Source: Prolixibacter sp. NT017 (GTDB lineage: Bacteria; Bacteroidota; Bacteroidia; Bacteroidales; Prolixibacteraceae). From it: a stretch of DNA of 64,000 nucleotides. Location: positions 2,852,001-2,916,000 of the forward strand of contig NZ_BLAV01000001.1 of NCBI RefSeq assembly GCF_009617875.1. Direction: 5' to 3'. A program made the translations under genes and the position numbers. Shown here piece after piece: positions 37,062 to 46,314 of this stretch. The notes beneath the pieces were generated by a model. The model searched no databases. It was not told the DNA's origin and saw only the letters and a program-made list of their open reading frames with translations. Numbering within the stretch: the stretch's first letter is position 1; every line of letters starts with the position of its first letter.

Positions 37062-37205
37062 AAGCCATTAAAGGAACGTCTGAGCCGTAAATAGAATGGG
37101 AAACTCTTCTGCTTAGTCACCAGCTTGTTGATGAGTGGTCGAATTTCCTGTCTCCATGTTGATGGAGCAACTGATAATCGATAATGCCTGATGAACCAAT
37201 AAGAG

Positions 37206-37634
37206 CTAAAACCAGGTTTGTTTTTTATATACCAGATATTCATCCCCAAATGTTTCCAGCAGAACGCTCTCTTCCTTTTTGATTCTTTTGGTCTGTAAAA
37301 CAGCGATGATTATCAAAAATATCAATCCATAAAACACTTGAGTAAAAATGAAAAATCCCGCTATAAATGTAGATCCAAACAGGTATACAGGATGCCGGAT
37401 TTTTTTATAGATACCGCTCTTCACCAATCTTCTTGCTTCCGCCGCTATTTGAAAGGAATCTCCCAGTTGAATTCTGGCTATTGTGAAGAAAATCAAGGAA
37501 ACAATCATCAAAATCAATCCGGCATACGTGTAGCCATTGACAAAATTACCCTCCTTAAAATATTTGATTACCAACAAGGTAAAAGCAAGGTGGACTACGA
37601 TTAGTGTCAAATAATTGAAAACCTTATTTCTCAT
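37206..37634 (-). CDS. ICMT-like membrane methyltransferase, short form
   Basis: 142 aa from the ATG at 37634. The longer frame to 37748 translates R1 repeat DNA and is not convincing. About four helices, with the signature SGIYKKIRHPVYLFG and the C-terminal ESVLLETFGDEYLVYKK shared with isoprenylcysteine methyltransferase-like proteins. It is 98 residues shorter than its neighbour at 36105 but keeps the catalytic C-terminal half. Function unknown. Confidence 0.85.
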   Translation of the reverse strand: MRNKVFNYLTLIVVHLAFTLLVIKYFKEGNFVNGYTYAGLILMIVSLIFFTIARIQLGDSFQIAAEARRLVKSGIYKKIRHPVYLFGSTFIAGFFIFTQVFYGLIFLIIIAVLQTKRIKKEESVLLETFGDEYLVYKKQTWF

Positions 37635-37660
37635 CACTTTTAAGTTTATCCCAATGACTG

Positions 37661-37738
37661 TTTTCTGTCTCCATTGGGTTGGATTCTTTGGTGCATCCAA
37701 GTTAACAAAATCTCTTTGGTTTTTGGGTGGGGTTCCGG
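37661..37738 (+). repeat. dispersed repeat R1, copy 3
   Basis: TTTTCTGTCTCCAT, then the identical core starting GGATTCTTTGGTGCATCC at 37681, then CTCTTTGGTTTTTGGGTGGG. All R1 copies have the same orientation. Confidence 0.8.
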
Positions 37739-37750
37739 GATAATACAAGC

Positions 37751-38446
37751 TTATTGCCTCAACAGCATCTCCCTTATCTGCGCCGAGTAATTCCGGGAAA
37801 CGGGTAATTTATAGCTGCCGATTCCCAATTGATTCCCTTCCAGCGAGGTGACTTTGTCGATATTCACCACAAACGATTTATGAATCTGAACAAAGTTTCG
37901 TGGTGGTAATTTTTCAATGAATGCACTTAATTTCGAGTGAGCAACAAGTCTATTTTCTGCTGTTTGTATCGAGATATAATTTTCCATTCCTTCCACAAAC
38001 AGGATATCATCAAAATTCACCTTCTCGTACTTTTGGCTCGTTTTCACGAAAATAGAACCGGATTGTAACTGATCCGTATTCTCCTTTTCGAACTGGTCAT
38101 AGACTTTGTTCACGGCTTTCAGAAAACGCTCGAACGAAACCGGTTTCAGCAAATAATCGGCCACATCCAGTTCGTAACCTTTCAGGGCATATTGCTCGTA
38201 CGCACTCACAATAATAACTTTGGGCGGATGATGGATGCCCGACAGGAAGTCCACACCGGAAAGATAAGGCATTTCAATGTCCAGGAAAATCAAATCGACT
38301 GGTTGCTCCTTCAGCACATTTCCCAACTGAACGGCATCCTGGCAGGTGGCTACCAGTTCCAAAAAGCCGAGCTTTTCGATATATCCCTGCAAGCCTTTTC
38401 GGGCCATGGGCTCATCGTCGGTAATAACGCAACGCAACTTTAGCAT
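37751..38446 (-). CDS. LytTR-family response regulator
   Basis: 231-aa DNA-binding response regulator. Receiver domain at about residues 3-118 with the phosphorylation Asp in LIFLDIEMPYLSG and the conserved KP in DYLLKPVSFERFLKA. LytTR domain at about 135-231 (VNFDDILFVEGMENYISIQT, FVQIHKSFVVNIDKV). It overlaps the histidine kinase gene by 7 bp, so it is translationally coupled. The TonB-type receptor gene directly upstream is a plausible partner or target. Confidence 0.95.
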   Translation of the reverse strand: MLKLRCVITDDEPMARKGLQGYIEKLGFLELVATCQDAVQLGNVLKEQPVDLIFLDIEMPYLSGVDFLSGIHHPPKVIIVSAYEQYALKGYELDVADYLLKPVSFERFLKAVNKVYDQFEKENTDQLQSGSIFVKTSQKYEKVNFDDILFVEGMENYISIQTAENRLVAHSKLSAFIEKLPPRNFVQIHKSFVVNIDKVTSLEGNQLGIGSYKLPVSRNYSAQIREMLLRQ

Positions 38447-39468
38447 TCTATTTTCAAATTAGCTATGAATGACTGATCGGTTTTCTTCGTCTCGAAGAAA
38501 TGCTTTCCCGGATACAGCAGGTTGAGCCTCCGGTGTAGATTTTCGAGCCCAATGCCATTTGCCTTCTTCTTTTTCGGTGGCGGCATTGGCGGAATGGCAT
38601 TCTCTACCGTGAAACACAAACTTCCCTCCTGCCAACGGGCTTCAATCTTTATCCAATATTCTCCACCTACGTATTTGTACGCATTCTCGACCAACGGAAA
38701 CAACAGCAACGGATGAATTTTCTGCTCACGTAAAGCGGGGTCGAAACTGACCGTCAATTGAAACGATTCGTTCATTCGCACTTTCTGAAATTCGATGTAA
38801 TGACGAATAAAATCAAACTCCTGTTCCAGCTTTACGGTCTGGTTGATGTCGTACAGCTGGTAGCGTAACAGCTCGGATAGCAGCTCGATGGATTTTCGCG
38901 GCGCTTCGTTGTTTTCGTCAATCTGAAAATAAATAGCATTGAGTGCATTGAACAGGAAATGTGGATGAAACTGCGCTTTCAGGAATTTCAACTCGGTTTC
39001 CATTTGGGTGTTCCTGATTTGCTGCGTCAGTGTCTTCTGATCGACATACGTCTGAAGCAAATCGCCTCCCCTGAAAATGGAATAATAAATGATGATGAGC
39101 AAGGTCATAGCCGCTTCCGCAACAACGATATCGTTGGTTGTTACAGGAGCGTCTGTCATGTAATGAATACCATAGAGCACTGGGATGGTTATCACCATAC
39201 TGATCAGCATTATCAGCAGATATTCGAACACCAAATGCCGTATGGACATCTCTTTTGCCTGTTTGCTGCGTTTGACAAACTGCTGCAAAAAGTATTCGAT
39301 ACCAAATGAAATAATGATGATGGAAACAAACTCAATGATATTGATCGAAAGAGGCCGTTGCCAGAATTTGTAGTCTCTTGGCACATCGTTGATGATTCGG
39401 ATCGTCGTCAGGACCGTAATCCCAAAAATAACCGGTGAAATCCAGAACCATTTACTGCTTTGTTTCAT
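38440..39468 (-). CDS. LytS-type sensor histidine kinase
   Basis: 342-aa membrane kinase of the His_kinase (PF06580-like) family. Four N-terminal membrane helices (about 12-160), then the phospho-acceptor region FLKAQFHPHFLFNALNAIYF and an HATPase domain with LLLFPLVENAYKYVGG and NGIGLENLHRRLNLLYPG. No periplasmic sensor domain of size, so the signal is probably sensed within the membrane. Partner of the LytTR regulator encoded next. Confidence 0.95.
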   Translation of the reverse strand: MKQSSKWFWISPVIFGITVLTTIRIINDVPRDYKFWQRPLSINIIEFVSIIIISFGIEYFLQQFVKRSKQAKEMSIRHLVFEYLLIMLISMVITIPVLYGIHYMTDAPVTTNDIVVAEAAMTLLIIIYYSIFRGGDLLQTYVDQKTLTQQIRNTQMETELKFLKAQFHPHFLFNALNAIYFQIDENNEAPRKSIELLSELLRYQLYDINQTVKLEQEFDFIRHYIEFQKVRMNESFQLTVSFDPALREQKIHPLLLFPLVENAYKYVGGEYWIKIEARWQEGSLCFTVENAIPPMPPPKKKKANGIGLENLHRRLNLLYPGKHFFETKKTDQSFIANLKIEC

Positions 39469-39486
39469 AAATCGTTGATTGACTAA

Positions 39487-41925
39487 TTACAAAGATATTC
39501 GTTTGGAATCAATACTCTTTTTCTCTTTGGCCTTTTTCACATCGGCTCCCTTTTTGAAACGCCAGGTAAACGAAACGCCTAACACCGTATGATCGTCAAA
39601 TTCATTGGTGATGACGTGTCCTCCGGTAATAACCCCTTTTATGCGGGTATGGTTCGAATGAAACCAATCGTTGGAAAAGATGCTAAGGGTTGCCTTCCGG
39701 TGGAACAAGCTCCTTTGAATGCCGCCGGACACCTGCCACGTTGGTAACACATCGATTTGCCCAAAAGCCATCCGGCTATTGTAAAAACCGCTCACTTCGC
39801 CCGACCATCGCCACGGCAGACTGATCCGGTTTTGCAGTCCCGCCTGGAATGACCAACCTTCATTTTTCAGCGTCGAACCGTTTTCCATCCATTGATAATT
39901 GTCCTGTGCCAGCTGGGTATGCAAGCTTGTTTTCCACCATTTTGTCAACGACAACTGAGCGGCGTCGCCCTGGATGCCATATGAATGGTGCGACGACATA
40001 TTCGTGGGCATGACCAGTACCCGTTTGGTACCCGGCTGTACAAAATATGACTTGATAATGGCCTGCGTGGTGTTGGTATAAAACAGACTGAGCTTGTAGG
40101 CTTTCCGGATGGTGTACGAGAAAATGAACCGGTTGGTAAACTGAGGCTTTAACCCGGTATTTCCCTGTTCGTAGGTGTAATTATCGAAGACATACACAAA
40201 CGGGTTCAGGTCGTGATAGTTGGGACGATCGATGCGTTTGTCATACGTCAAATTCAATGCGTTGTCGTTAGGTAATTGCCAGCTCAATAACAAATTGGGA
40301 AAGTAATTGGTGTATGACTGGCTTACGGAACCGGCTTCGACATTGGTATTTTCCACCCGCAACCCGAGTTCAGCTGTCCAGGGTTTCTTCTGCACCTTAC
40401 TACTGACATACAGCGCATTGATATTTTCCCGGTAGTTGAACATCGTGCTTAGACCGGGATCAGTTATCCATTGTCCGTTCTGTCTGTTTTGGTAGTTGGC
40501 GCCATCGTCGATATTCACGATATCGCTTTTAGCCCCGGCATCGAAACTCCATTGGTGATTGATGGGGTAAGCCAGGTCTACCCGCCCCGAATACATTTTG
40601 ATGGAGCCGTCTTTTAACGCCTGCGACACATCCTCCGACGACGGGCCCGACGTCCGGGTCATCACATCCTGATGAAACTGGTTTTCCTTGGCCGAATAGT
40701 GGAGCCCATTGGCCGATGCCGAAATTTCTTTTCCGAGCGAATCGATTTTGTGTCGTATGTATACAGAAGAAGTCAGGTTCTTCCGGTTGGCATCGTTGTT
40801 GGTCAGTGAATGGATGGTCGAATCACCGGACGTGGTTAACGTGTAAAACACCGAACTGAGGGTACCGTTCTCCTTGTTGTTCACGGAGCTTCCCCTAACC
40901 GTCATCCCCAAAGTTGTTTTTGGATTGGCATAGAAATCAACTCCCAAATTGAAGTAATGCGATCTGTTTTCCAGTTTGCGGTATGAATCCTGATCGAAAA
41001 ATGTGAGCGGGTCCGTCGCAGTTTCCGGGAATTCACGGGTAATGGTCAAATCAACATAGTTGCTCCCCTGGTAGTAACCGTACATGCCGTTTACGTTCCA
41101 CTTGTTTTGCCGGTAACCAAAGGCCAGGTTGTTGTTGGCTCGTCCGTACTTACCTCTTTCGTAATTGGTGTTGACATTCACGTTATACCCAACGGCATTG
41201 GTCTTTTGGGTGGAGATATCAATGATTCCGGCGTTCCCTGCCGCTTCGTATTTGGCCGAAGGATGCGTAATCAGATCGATTTTCTTCAGTGAACTGGCCG
41301 GAAGCGACATCAGGTAATTGACCAAATCGGTTCCACTCAGATAGGAGTTTTTGCCGTCGACCAGGACTTTCACTCCCGATTTACCATCAAGATATAACGA
41401 ACCGTTGCTGTTGATGATCACGCCGGGTAAGTTCTTCAATACCGAATAAGCGCTTCCCGAAGAAGTGGTTGGCGACAACGACGGATAGACTGTGGTTTTT
41501 GCAGCCGTTACCTGAACATTGGGCCGTTGGGCAACCACATTCACCTGGTTGATTTGTGTGGTATCGGGGTGAAGGGTGATGTTCATCCTGCTTTCCGGAA
41601 CTACTTGCTGTGTCGCATAACCGATAAACGAAACCTTCAGTGACTGCGTAGCCACAGGAATAGCTAACTGAAACGTGCCACTTTGGTTGCTGATGGTTCC
41701 AACCGATGTTTCCGGTATGGAAATAGTGGCCCCCACAACGGGCACTCCTGTTTCGTCGATAATTTTTCCCTGGACCGTTTTCGTCGCTTCTGATTTCGGT
41801 CCGGAACCGGACTCCGAAGCATGTCGTACATTTTGCTGATCCGCACTTTGATTGGTCTCCTGTCCCCACAAATGCGAAAGGCCAATACATTGAATCGCTA
41901 AAGCAATTAAAATAACTCTCTTCAT
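39487..41925 (-). CDS. TonB-dependent receptor-like outer-membrane protein (OMP_b-brl_3 type)
   Basis: 812 aa. Signal peptide (VILIALAIQCIGLSHLWG), a carboxypeptidase-regulatory-like domain (TVQGKIIDETGVPVVGATIS), a plug domain (LKNLPGVIINSNGSLYLDGK) and a long beta-barrel with the DKRIDRPNYHDLNPF segment typical of this receptor group. It lacks the STN domain and SusD partner, so it is not a SusC-type polysaccharide system. It is 18 bp upstream of the LytS kinase gene, an arrangement seen often in Bacteroidota; the ligand may be a peptide or metal complex. Confidence 0.93.
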   Translation of the reverse strand: MKRVILIALAIQCIGLSHLWGQETNQSADQQNVRHASESGSGPKSEATKTVQGKIIDETGVPVVGATISIPETSVGTISNQSGTFQLAIPVATQSLKVSFIGYATQQVVPESRMNITLHPDTTQINQVNVVAQRPNVQVTAAKTTVYPSLSPTTSSGSAYSVLKNLPGVIINSNGSLYLDGKSGVKVLVDGKNSYLSGTDLVNYLMSLPASSLKKIDLITHPSAKYEAAGNAGIIDISTQKTNAVGYNVNVNTNYERGKYGRANNNLAFGYRQNKWNVNGMYGYYQGSNYVDLTITREFPETATDPLTFFDQDSYRKLENRSHYFNLGVDFYANPKTTLGMTVRGSSVNNKENGTLSSVFYTLTTSGDSTIHSLTNNDANRKNLTSSVYIRHKIDSLGKEISASANGLHYSAKENQFHQDVMTRTSGPSSEDVSQALKDGSIKMYSGRVDLAYPINHQWSFDAGAKSDIVNIDDGANYQNRQNGQWITDPGLSTMFNYRENINALYVSSKVQKKPWTAELGLRVENTNVEAGSVSQSYTNYFPNLLLSWQLPNDNALNLTYDKRIDRPNYHDLNPFVYVFDNYTYEQGNTGLKPQFTNRFIFSYTIRKAYKLSLFYTNTTQAIIKSYFVQPGTKRVLVMPTNMSSHHSYGIQGDAAQLSLTKWWKTSLHTQLAQDNYQWMENGSTLKNEGWSFQAGLQNRISLPWRWSGEVSGFYNSRMAFGQIDVLPTWQVSGGIQRSLFHRKATLSIFSNDWFHSNHTRIKGVITGGHVITNEFDDHTVLGVSFTWRFKKGADVKKAKEKKSIDSKRISL

Positions 41926-42200
41926 CCTTCTCTTTTTTTATTACAAAGGATGTTTGCTTTAAAGGGAATGCGAAACTTTTTTGACCAACTGCATCATTTT
42001 TGGGGTGAACTGCAGATTTTGGGTGTGCTGGCACCGGTGCATTAGCAGATTCTGTTATTATTTTCCTGCACGTATTTTGATGTTTGATTTTCGATAGGGT
42101 GCACCTATCTTGAGACTGACGATAAAGTTTCAAAGTAAAACTGCTTCAACTTTTATGCGATAATAACTACTGTTTCTCATACGATTGCTGTAGTTAGATA

Positions 42201-42932
42201 TTATTCTTTCTTCAATTTAAATAGTTCAAATGCATTTGCTTCAGGTTCATATCCTACTTTTTCTCTCGATTCTGAAATGTCAAGCCTTTTATATCGATTA
42301 TTCGATATTGCATTTAATATTTCATATCGTAAGTCTTTTGTTTCGATGCACTTAACCAACAACTGATTAAAATCATCGGGATGCAGAAAAGCGCTTAAAT
42401 CCCTGGCGTTCATTTCGGTAAAATCTTGAGGAAATTCGTATGCACCGATTCTCAAACATATTACAGAAATATCTTTTTGGAAAGCATAGTACGCCCCCAA
42501 AGATTCTCCAAAACATTTGGAAACTCCATAGAAGTTCTTTGGTCGAACCGGCATATTCTTATTGATTTGCATATCCTCATCATAGCCCTCAATTGTTTGC
42601 GCACTACTGGCATATATTACTCTCTTGCATTTGGCTTTGGCAGCTGCTTCAAAAATATTTTTTGTTGCAAGAATATTGGCATTTAGAATTTCTTCGAATT
42701 CTGAATCTGGATTTGCGATTCCTGCCAGATGAATTATGGTATCTATTCCTTTACACAAATTCGCACACGCTGAAAAATCGGTTAAATCAGCTTTTACGAT
42801 TTTTATGTTTTTCGAAAATACCTTATCGTCCGTGGCAATATCAACGACAGTAATATTATATTCCTTTTCAACGTTTTTGATAAAATGCTGTGCAATTTTT
42901 CCAAAGCCTCCGGTAATCATTAATTCTTTCAT
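42201..42932 (-). CDS. NAD-dependent epimerase/dehydratase (extended SDR)
   Basis: 243-aa Rossmann enzyme. N-terminal LMITGGFGKIAQHFI (GxxGxxx), IIHLAGIANPDSEFEE, and the catalytic YGVSK in NFYGVSKCFGESLGAYY with S in VIYASSAQT. It resembles uronate dehydrogenase-like and UDP-sugar epimerase-like SDRs, but substrate residues cannot be judged. First of a run of AT-rich accessory genes. Confidence 0.92.
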   Translation of the reverse strand: MKELMITGGFGKIAQHFIKNVEKEYNITVVDIATDDKVFSKNIKIVKADLTDFSACANLCKGIDTIIHLAGIANPDSEFEEILNANILATKNIFEAAAKAKCKRVIYASSAQTIEGYDEDMQINKNMPVRPKNFYGVSKCFGESLGAYYAFQKDISVICLRIGAYEFPQDFTEMNARDLSAFLHPDDFNQLLVKCIETKDLRYEILNAISNNRYKRLDISESREKVGYEPEANAFELFKLKKE

Positions 42933-42969
42933 TGTGTCTTCGGTTTTAATTTGTTACAATGGGAAACTG

Positions 42970-43020
42970 TGCAGAAACTTATATTAACTCCCTTAGATTG
43001 ATATATTCCCATTTTTTTCG
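42970..43020 (+). repeat. dispersed repeat R3, copy 1
   Basis: CTGTGCAGAAACT, TTAACTCCCTTAGATT and TATTCCCATTTTTTT. A close copy in the same orientation lies at 45938-45985. Confidence 0.6.
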
Positions 43021-43111
43021 TGTATCTGTCTGAACACCCAAATGGTATTTTTTCGATGTTTGCTGTGCGGGTTCGCTAGCTTTGGTTACAATTTGAATGT
43101 TTTTGTTTCCA

Positions 43112-43690
43112 TTAATTACGGTACTTTCTTAATATAAGCTTTCCATCTTTGACCATTTTAAAGCCATAGGTTGTTGTTGATATGGCACATCCCAAACAAA
43201 CAAAAGCATTTACGATTTTGATATCAAACTGGCTACTATTAATCAGCAACAATCCAACAACTGCTACAATTATTGTCCAAAGACCAATGTAATAGTCAAT
43301 TTTTCTGGTAAATATTTTTGCAAATGGCAAAAAGTGAATCCCAACTATCAACGCTATGCCGGAAGGAATAAAATCTCCATATCCGGTATTTGCGAGTATT
43401 AATACAGCAACAAAAATTGCTGCCCCTTCTAAAGCAACAACAGTAAAATAGCCTTTCGCTTTTTTCCTTCCATCGTTTATAGGCGGGACAGAAATGCTTT
43501 TTTTGTATATTTTTAGTTTTATGTAACTATAAATAAGGTAGAGAATTGCGATTCCAAAAACAATTCCGACAACATGATAATCAGAATCGTTGAAATAGAT
43601 TTCTGATGAATACACCCACCACATTGTGAAAAATATCATCAATATTAGTCCGTCTGTTTGCAGATCCAGTTCAGTCTTTTTTCCTGCCAT
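43112..43690 (-). CDS. hypothetical multi-pass membrane protein
   Basis: 192 aa with about six predicted membrane helices (GLILMIFFTMWWVYSSEIYF, VVGIVFGIAILYLIYSYI, VALEGAAIFVAVLILA, GIALIVGIHFLPFAKIF, IGLWTIIVAVVGLLLI, IVNAFVCLGCAISTTTYGF). Soluble N-terminus, basic C-terminus. I do not recognise the family. Downstream DNA (GTAACCAAAGCTAGCG) resembles the left end of a cassette recombination site, weakly. Confidence 0.8.
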   Translation of the reverse strand: MAGKKTELDLQTDGLILMIFFTMWWVYSSEIYFNDSDYHVVGIVFGIAILYLIYSYIKLKIYKKSISVPPINDGRKKAKGYFTVVALEGAAIFVAVLILANTGYGDFIPSGIALIVGIHFLPFAKIFTRKIDYYIGLWTIIVAVVGLLLINSSQFDIKIVNAFVCLGCAISTTTYGFKMVKDGKLILRKYRN

Positions 43691-43926
43691 TCTTATATTT
43701 TTAAAATCCTCGGGTTATCAAAATTTCTCTCTTTGTATCTTCAGTTCTAATTCTCATTAGCGTTTATGCATAAGATGAGAACAGCTATAAATATTGAAAA
43801 CACTGATATTTCCGTTAAAACTATAACGAAAATATAAAAAGCGATTTCGATTAAAAACCAAAACCGCTATTATTTTTATCTATTATTGTGCGTTCGTACT
43901 TTCATATGGTGATTTGATTTCCGTCC

Positions 43927-44658
43927 TTATTCTCCGTGATACATGTTAGAAAATATTTCAGCCAATTTTGACGGTTCTTCTTTCCAGGCGTTGAACATCC
44001 CAAGCCCCATTTCATCGGGAACAATATCCAATTCTCCTGCTTCGACTTTATCCAATATTATTTTTGCAACTCCATCGGGTGCTGGCATATCCCAATTGCT
44101 TCCTTTGTTCATATCAGTGTCGATTGCCCCTGGATTAACTGCGTGTACAGTTATCCCCTTTTTGGCGAGTTCAATTCTTACGGAAAGCGTAGCAGAAAAT
44201 AGAGCTGATTTTGAGGCCGCATAACCTGCTATTGACGGTAGCGGCGAATAAGCAGCAATGGATACAATATTCACAATTTTTGAAGGTGTGTTCTTTTCTA
44301 AAACTAAAGAGAAGGCCCGCATCATATTTATGGTTCCGTAATAATTAGTTTTCATGTCCAACTCCATTCCACTAATCTCTCCATCCAATATAGTTCCTGG
44401 ATTAAAAGAGCCTGCATTGTTGATGAGGATTTCAACGTCTCTTGCTTTTTCAACAACTTTCAAGATTTGAGCTTTATCCGTAATGTCCAATTCTAAAGGA
44501 ATAACTCTTTCGTCTCCAAAATTCGGTAACTTGCTAACATCCCTGGCAGTGGCGTAAATTTTTCTTGCTCCTTTTTCTAATGATGCTTTTACGAGCGATT
44601 TTCCAATTCCCCTGTTAGCTCCTGTAATCAAGATTACTTTTTCTTTTAGTGTTTGCAT
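43927..44658 (-). CDS. classical short-chain dehydrogenase/reductase
   Basis: 243-aa SDR. Cofactor site VILITGANRGIGKSLVKA (TGxxxGxG), NNAG in ILINNAGSFNPG, and the catalytic S and YxxxK in VSIAAYSPLPSIAGYAASKS. Oxidises or reduces an alcohol/ketone pair with NAD(P)H; substrate unknown. The minus-strand promoter at 44685-44692 is a good match. Confidence 0.94.
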   Translation of the reverse strand: MQTLKEKVILITGANRGIGKSLVKASLEKGARKIYATARDVSKLPNFGDERVIPLELDITDKAQILKVVEKARDVEILINNAGSFNPGTILDGEISGMELDMKTNYYGTINMMRAFSLVLEKNTPSKIVNIVSIAAYSPLPSIAGYAASKSALFSATLSVRIELAKKGITVHAVNPGAIDTDMNKGSNWDMPAPDGVAKIILDKVEAGELDIVPDEMGLGMFNAWKEEPSKLAEIFSNMYHGE

Positions 44659-44684
44659 TCTTCAAATGTTTTAAATTTATATTG

Positions 44685-44692
44685 CAAAACTA
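44685..44692 (-). promoter_or_regulatory. -7 promoter element for the SDR gene
   Basis: TAGTTTTG on the minus strand (TAnnTTTG), 27 bp upstream of the ATG at 44658. The same TAGTTTTG serves the gene at 46315. Confidence 0.5.
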
Positions 44693-44731
44693 CTTTGACG
44701 ATTTAGCCTATAAAACCCGAAACTTGCTGTA

Positions 44732-44960
44732 TTAAACGTCGATCGTTCTAAAAGTTAAATTGATTCTCGGAATTTTTACTTTTGTAGTTGGTGGCAAACG
44801 GTGAAGCCAATTTGTCTGTGTTTTTCCTTTCATGACCAATAAACTGCCTTTTTCTAAAAAGACAGAAATGGTTTGTTTCGTTATTGTATGCTTGAATTAG
44901 TTTCTCACATTGGTCGTCCGTCAATATTTTAGGAATATAGGTGTAACCATTTTTATTCAT
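44732..44960 (-). pseudogene. chimeric 2OG-Fe(II) dioxygenase remnant (Oxygenase-NA start joined to AlkB end)
   Basis: The first ~25 codons from the ATG at 44960 (NKNGYTYIPKILTDDQCEKL) look like the N-terminus of a bacterial 2OG-Fe(II) oxygenase. Near 44880 the coding character switches to another frame, which reads TISVFLEKGSLLVMKGKTQ and then IPRINLTFRTIDV, stopping at 44732. The latter is the C-terminus of an AlkB-type dioxygenase. The catalytic HxD is absent. A deletion has probably joined the ends of two genes, or of one much-decayed gene. Confidence 0.65.
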
Positions 44961-45027
44961 TGATTCAGTTATATTTTGCTAATCGATTGTAGTAAGTTTT
45001 GTCTCAAAGCTTTCCATTGCTAAACAG

Positions 45028-45174
45028 TTATATTTGGAACGTCAGTTTCCGATGCTTCCCAACCCCATGCGGATAAATTGGTATTTGTTTCAAAACGTTA
45101 TTGAGTTGCTTAATGTGCTTTTCGGAGAGATTCCATCCAACAGATTCAATGTTCGCGGTTCGTTGTTTTTTCTG
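45028..45174 (-). pseudogene. C-terminal remnant resembling aldo/keto reductase
   Basis: About 48 codons reading NIESVGWNLSEKHIKQLNNV and QIPIYPHGVGKHRK, similar to the last helix of aldo/keto reductases (GW.L....I..L). No catalytic domain precedes it; the DHFR-like pseudogene abuts it at 45176. Low certainty about the family. Confidence 0.35.
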
Positions 45175-45175
45175 C

Positions 45176-45775
45176 TTATAGTTTATAATGAAGCAAGACC
45201 GTTCCGCAGTCAAAAGCTCTAGATTTTACCAAAGTCAAAGTTTGCTTGCTGGCAAGGTTCTTGAAAATCGGAAGTCCGCCACCTATAGCAACAGGGTTTA
45301 TAAGTAAATGAAATTCGTCAATAAGCTTTGCTCTAATTAACGAAGAAACAAAGGTAGCCCCACCATAAACGATAATGTCTTTGCCCTTCTTTTTCTTCAA
45401 TATATTAATTGCATCTACAAAGTCTCCCTCAGCAATATTGGTCTTATCCCATCCACCAGGAATTGAGGCTGATTTATCAAGCGTTTTGGTAAATACAATT
45501 TTTTGAGTATCAGTTATATGTTTAGCAAATTCAAATTGTGGGTCTTTAGGATTTTGAGACGCACTTGCCCAATGGGCGATAAAACCTTCTTCTGCCATTT
45601 GTCTGCTAATCAATATACAATCAACAGATTTTGTCAGGTCTGTGTGATATTTCTGCAATTCGTTATCCCATTTTCAATCGGGTCCCCAATTCCAAAGCAT
45701 CCAGTCTGTGTTGCCGTCTACTTCGGCAACAAATCCGTCAACAGACATTTGCATTTCTAAAATTAATTTTCTCAT
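45176..45775 (-). pseudogene. dihydrofolate reductase-family (RibD C-terminal) protein with in-frame stop
   Basis: The frame from the ATG at 45775 gives RKLILEMQMSVDGFVAEVDG, then ...LWNWGPD, a TGA at 45674-45676, then continues in the same frame (KWDNELQKYHTDL, DIIVYGGATFVSSLI, LLINPVAIGGGLPIF) to 45176. With the stop read as Trp (TGG to TGA) it is a full-length 199-aa member of the DHFR/RibD_C family common in Bacteroidota. The downstream part could restart at Met 45658 as a 160-aa protein without its nucleotide-binding start. Confidence 0.75.
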
Positions 45776-45937
45776 TTTTCTATTTTTATTTGTTAGTATA
45801 AAAATATTGAGCCTCTTTTTAAAACCTGATGTGTTAAAACGACAAATTAAGGGGTTGTTTGCGACAATGTATTTCCTGTACCTTTCTGCCATTGTTATAG
45901 CTGTTGAGTGTCGCTTTACAATGACTGCCAATAGGAG

Positions 45938-45985
45938 TCTGTGCAAAAACTAATTTTAACTCCCTGAGATTTTAATATTTCCATT
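45938..45985 (+). repeat. dispersed repeat R3, copy 2
   Basis: CTGTGCAAAAACT, TTAACTCCCTGAGATT and ATTTCCATTTTTTG, matching 42970-43020. The DNA between it and 46314 holds no gene I can support; CCCATAACGT follows it. Confidence 0.6.
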
Positions 45986-46314
45986 TTTTGTTTGCCCATA
46001 ACGTAGTTGAAAATGTAGTGTATTTATTTTTTCTTGTACCATGAAGAAAAGGTGTTCTTTTCACGCTATATCGGTTCAGAAAAATCACCTCGTCCGGAAA
46101 TCAATATAAAAGTATGTATCGAACGGATTTATATGGACTGAATTTTTTGTTGAATCTTTGTGTAAACATCTGTCGTTTAGCGCGATTCGAGTGTCAACTT
46201 TATCTGGTTTTCTTTTAAGCCTCTCATTGTTGTTGGTGGTGGTGGTGTTGCTATACAAATCCAATTTTACCTCTTACCAATGCCTTGCCGAATACGCTAT
46301 TGTATGCACCTTTT

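Noticed and set aside
41387..42133. 248-codon minus-strand frame over the start of the TonB-type receptor
   Set aside because: Out-of-frame shadow of the receptor's plug region; cysteine- and histidine-rich, no domain.
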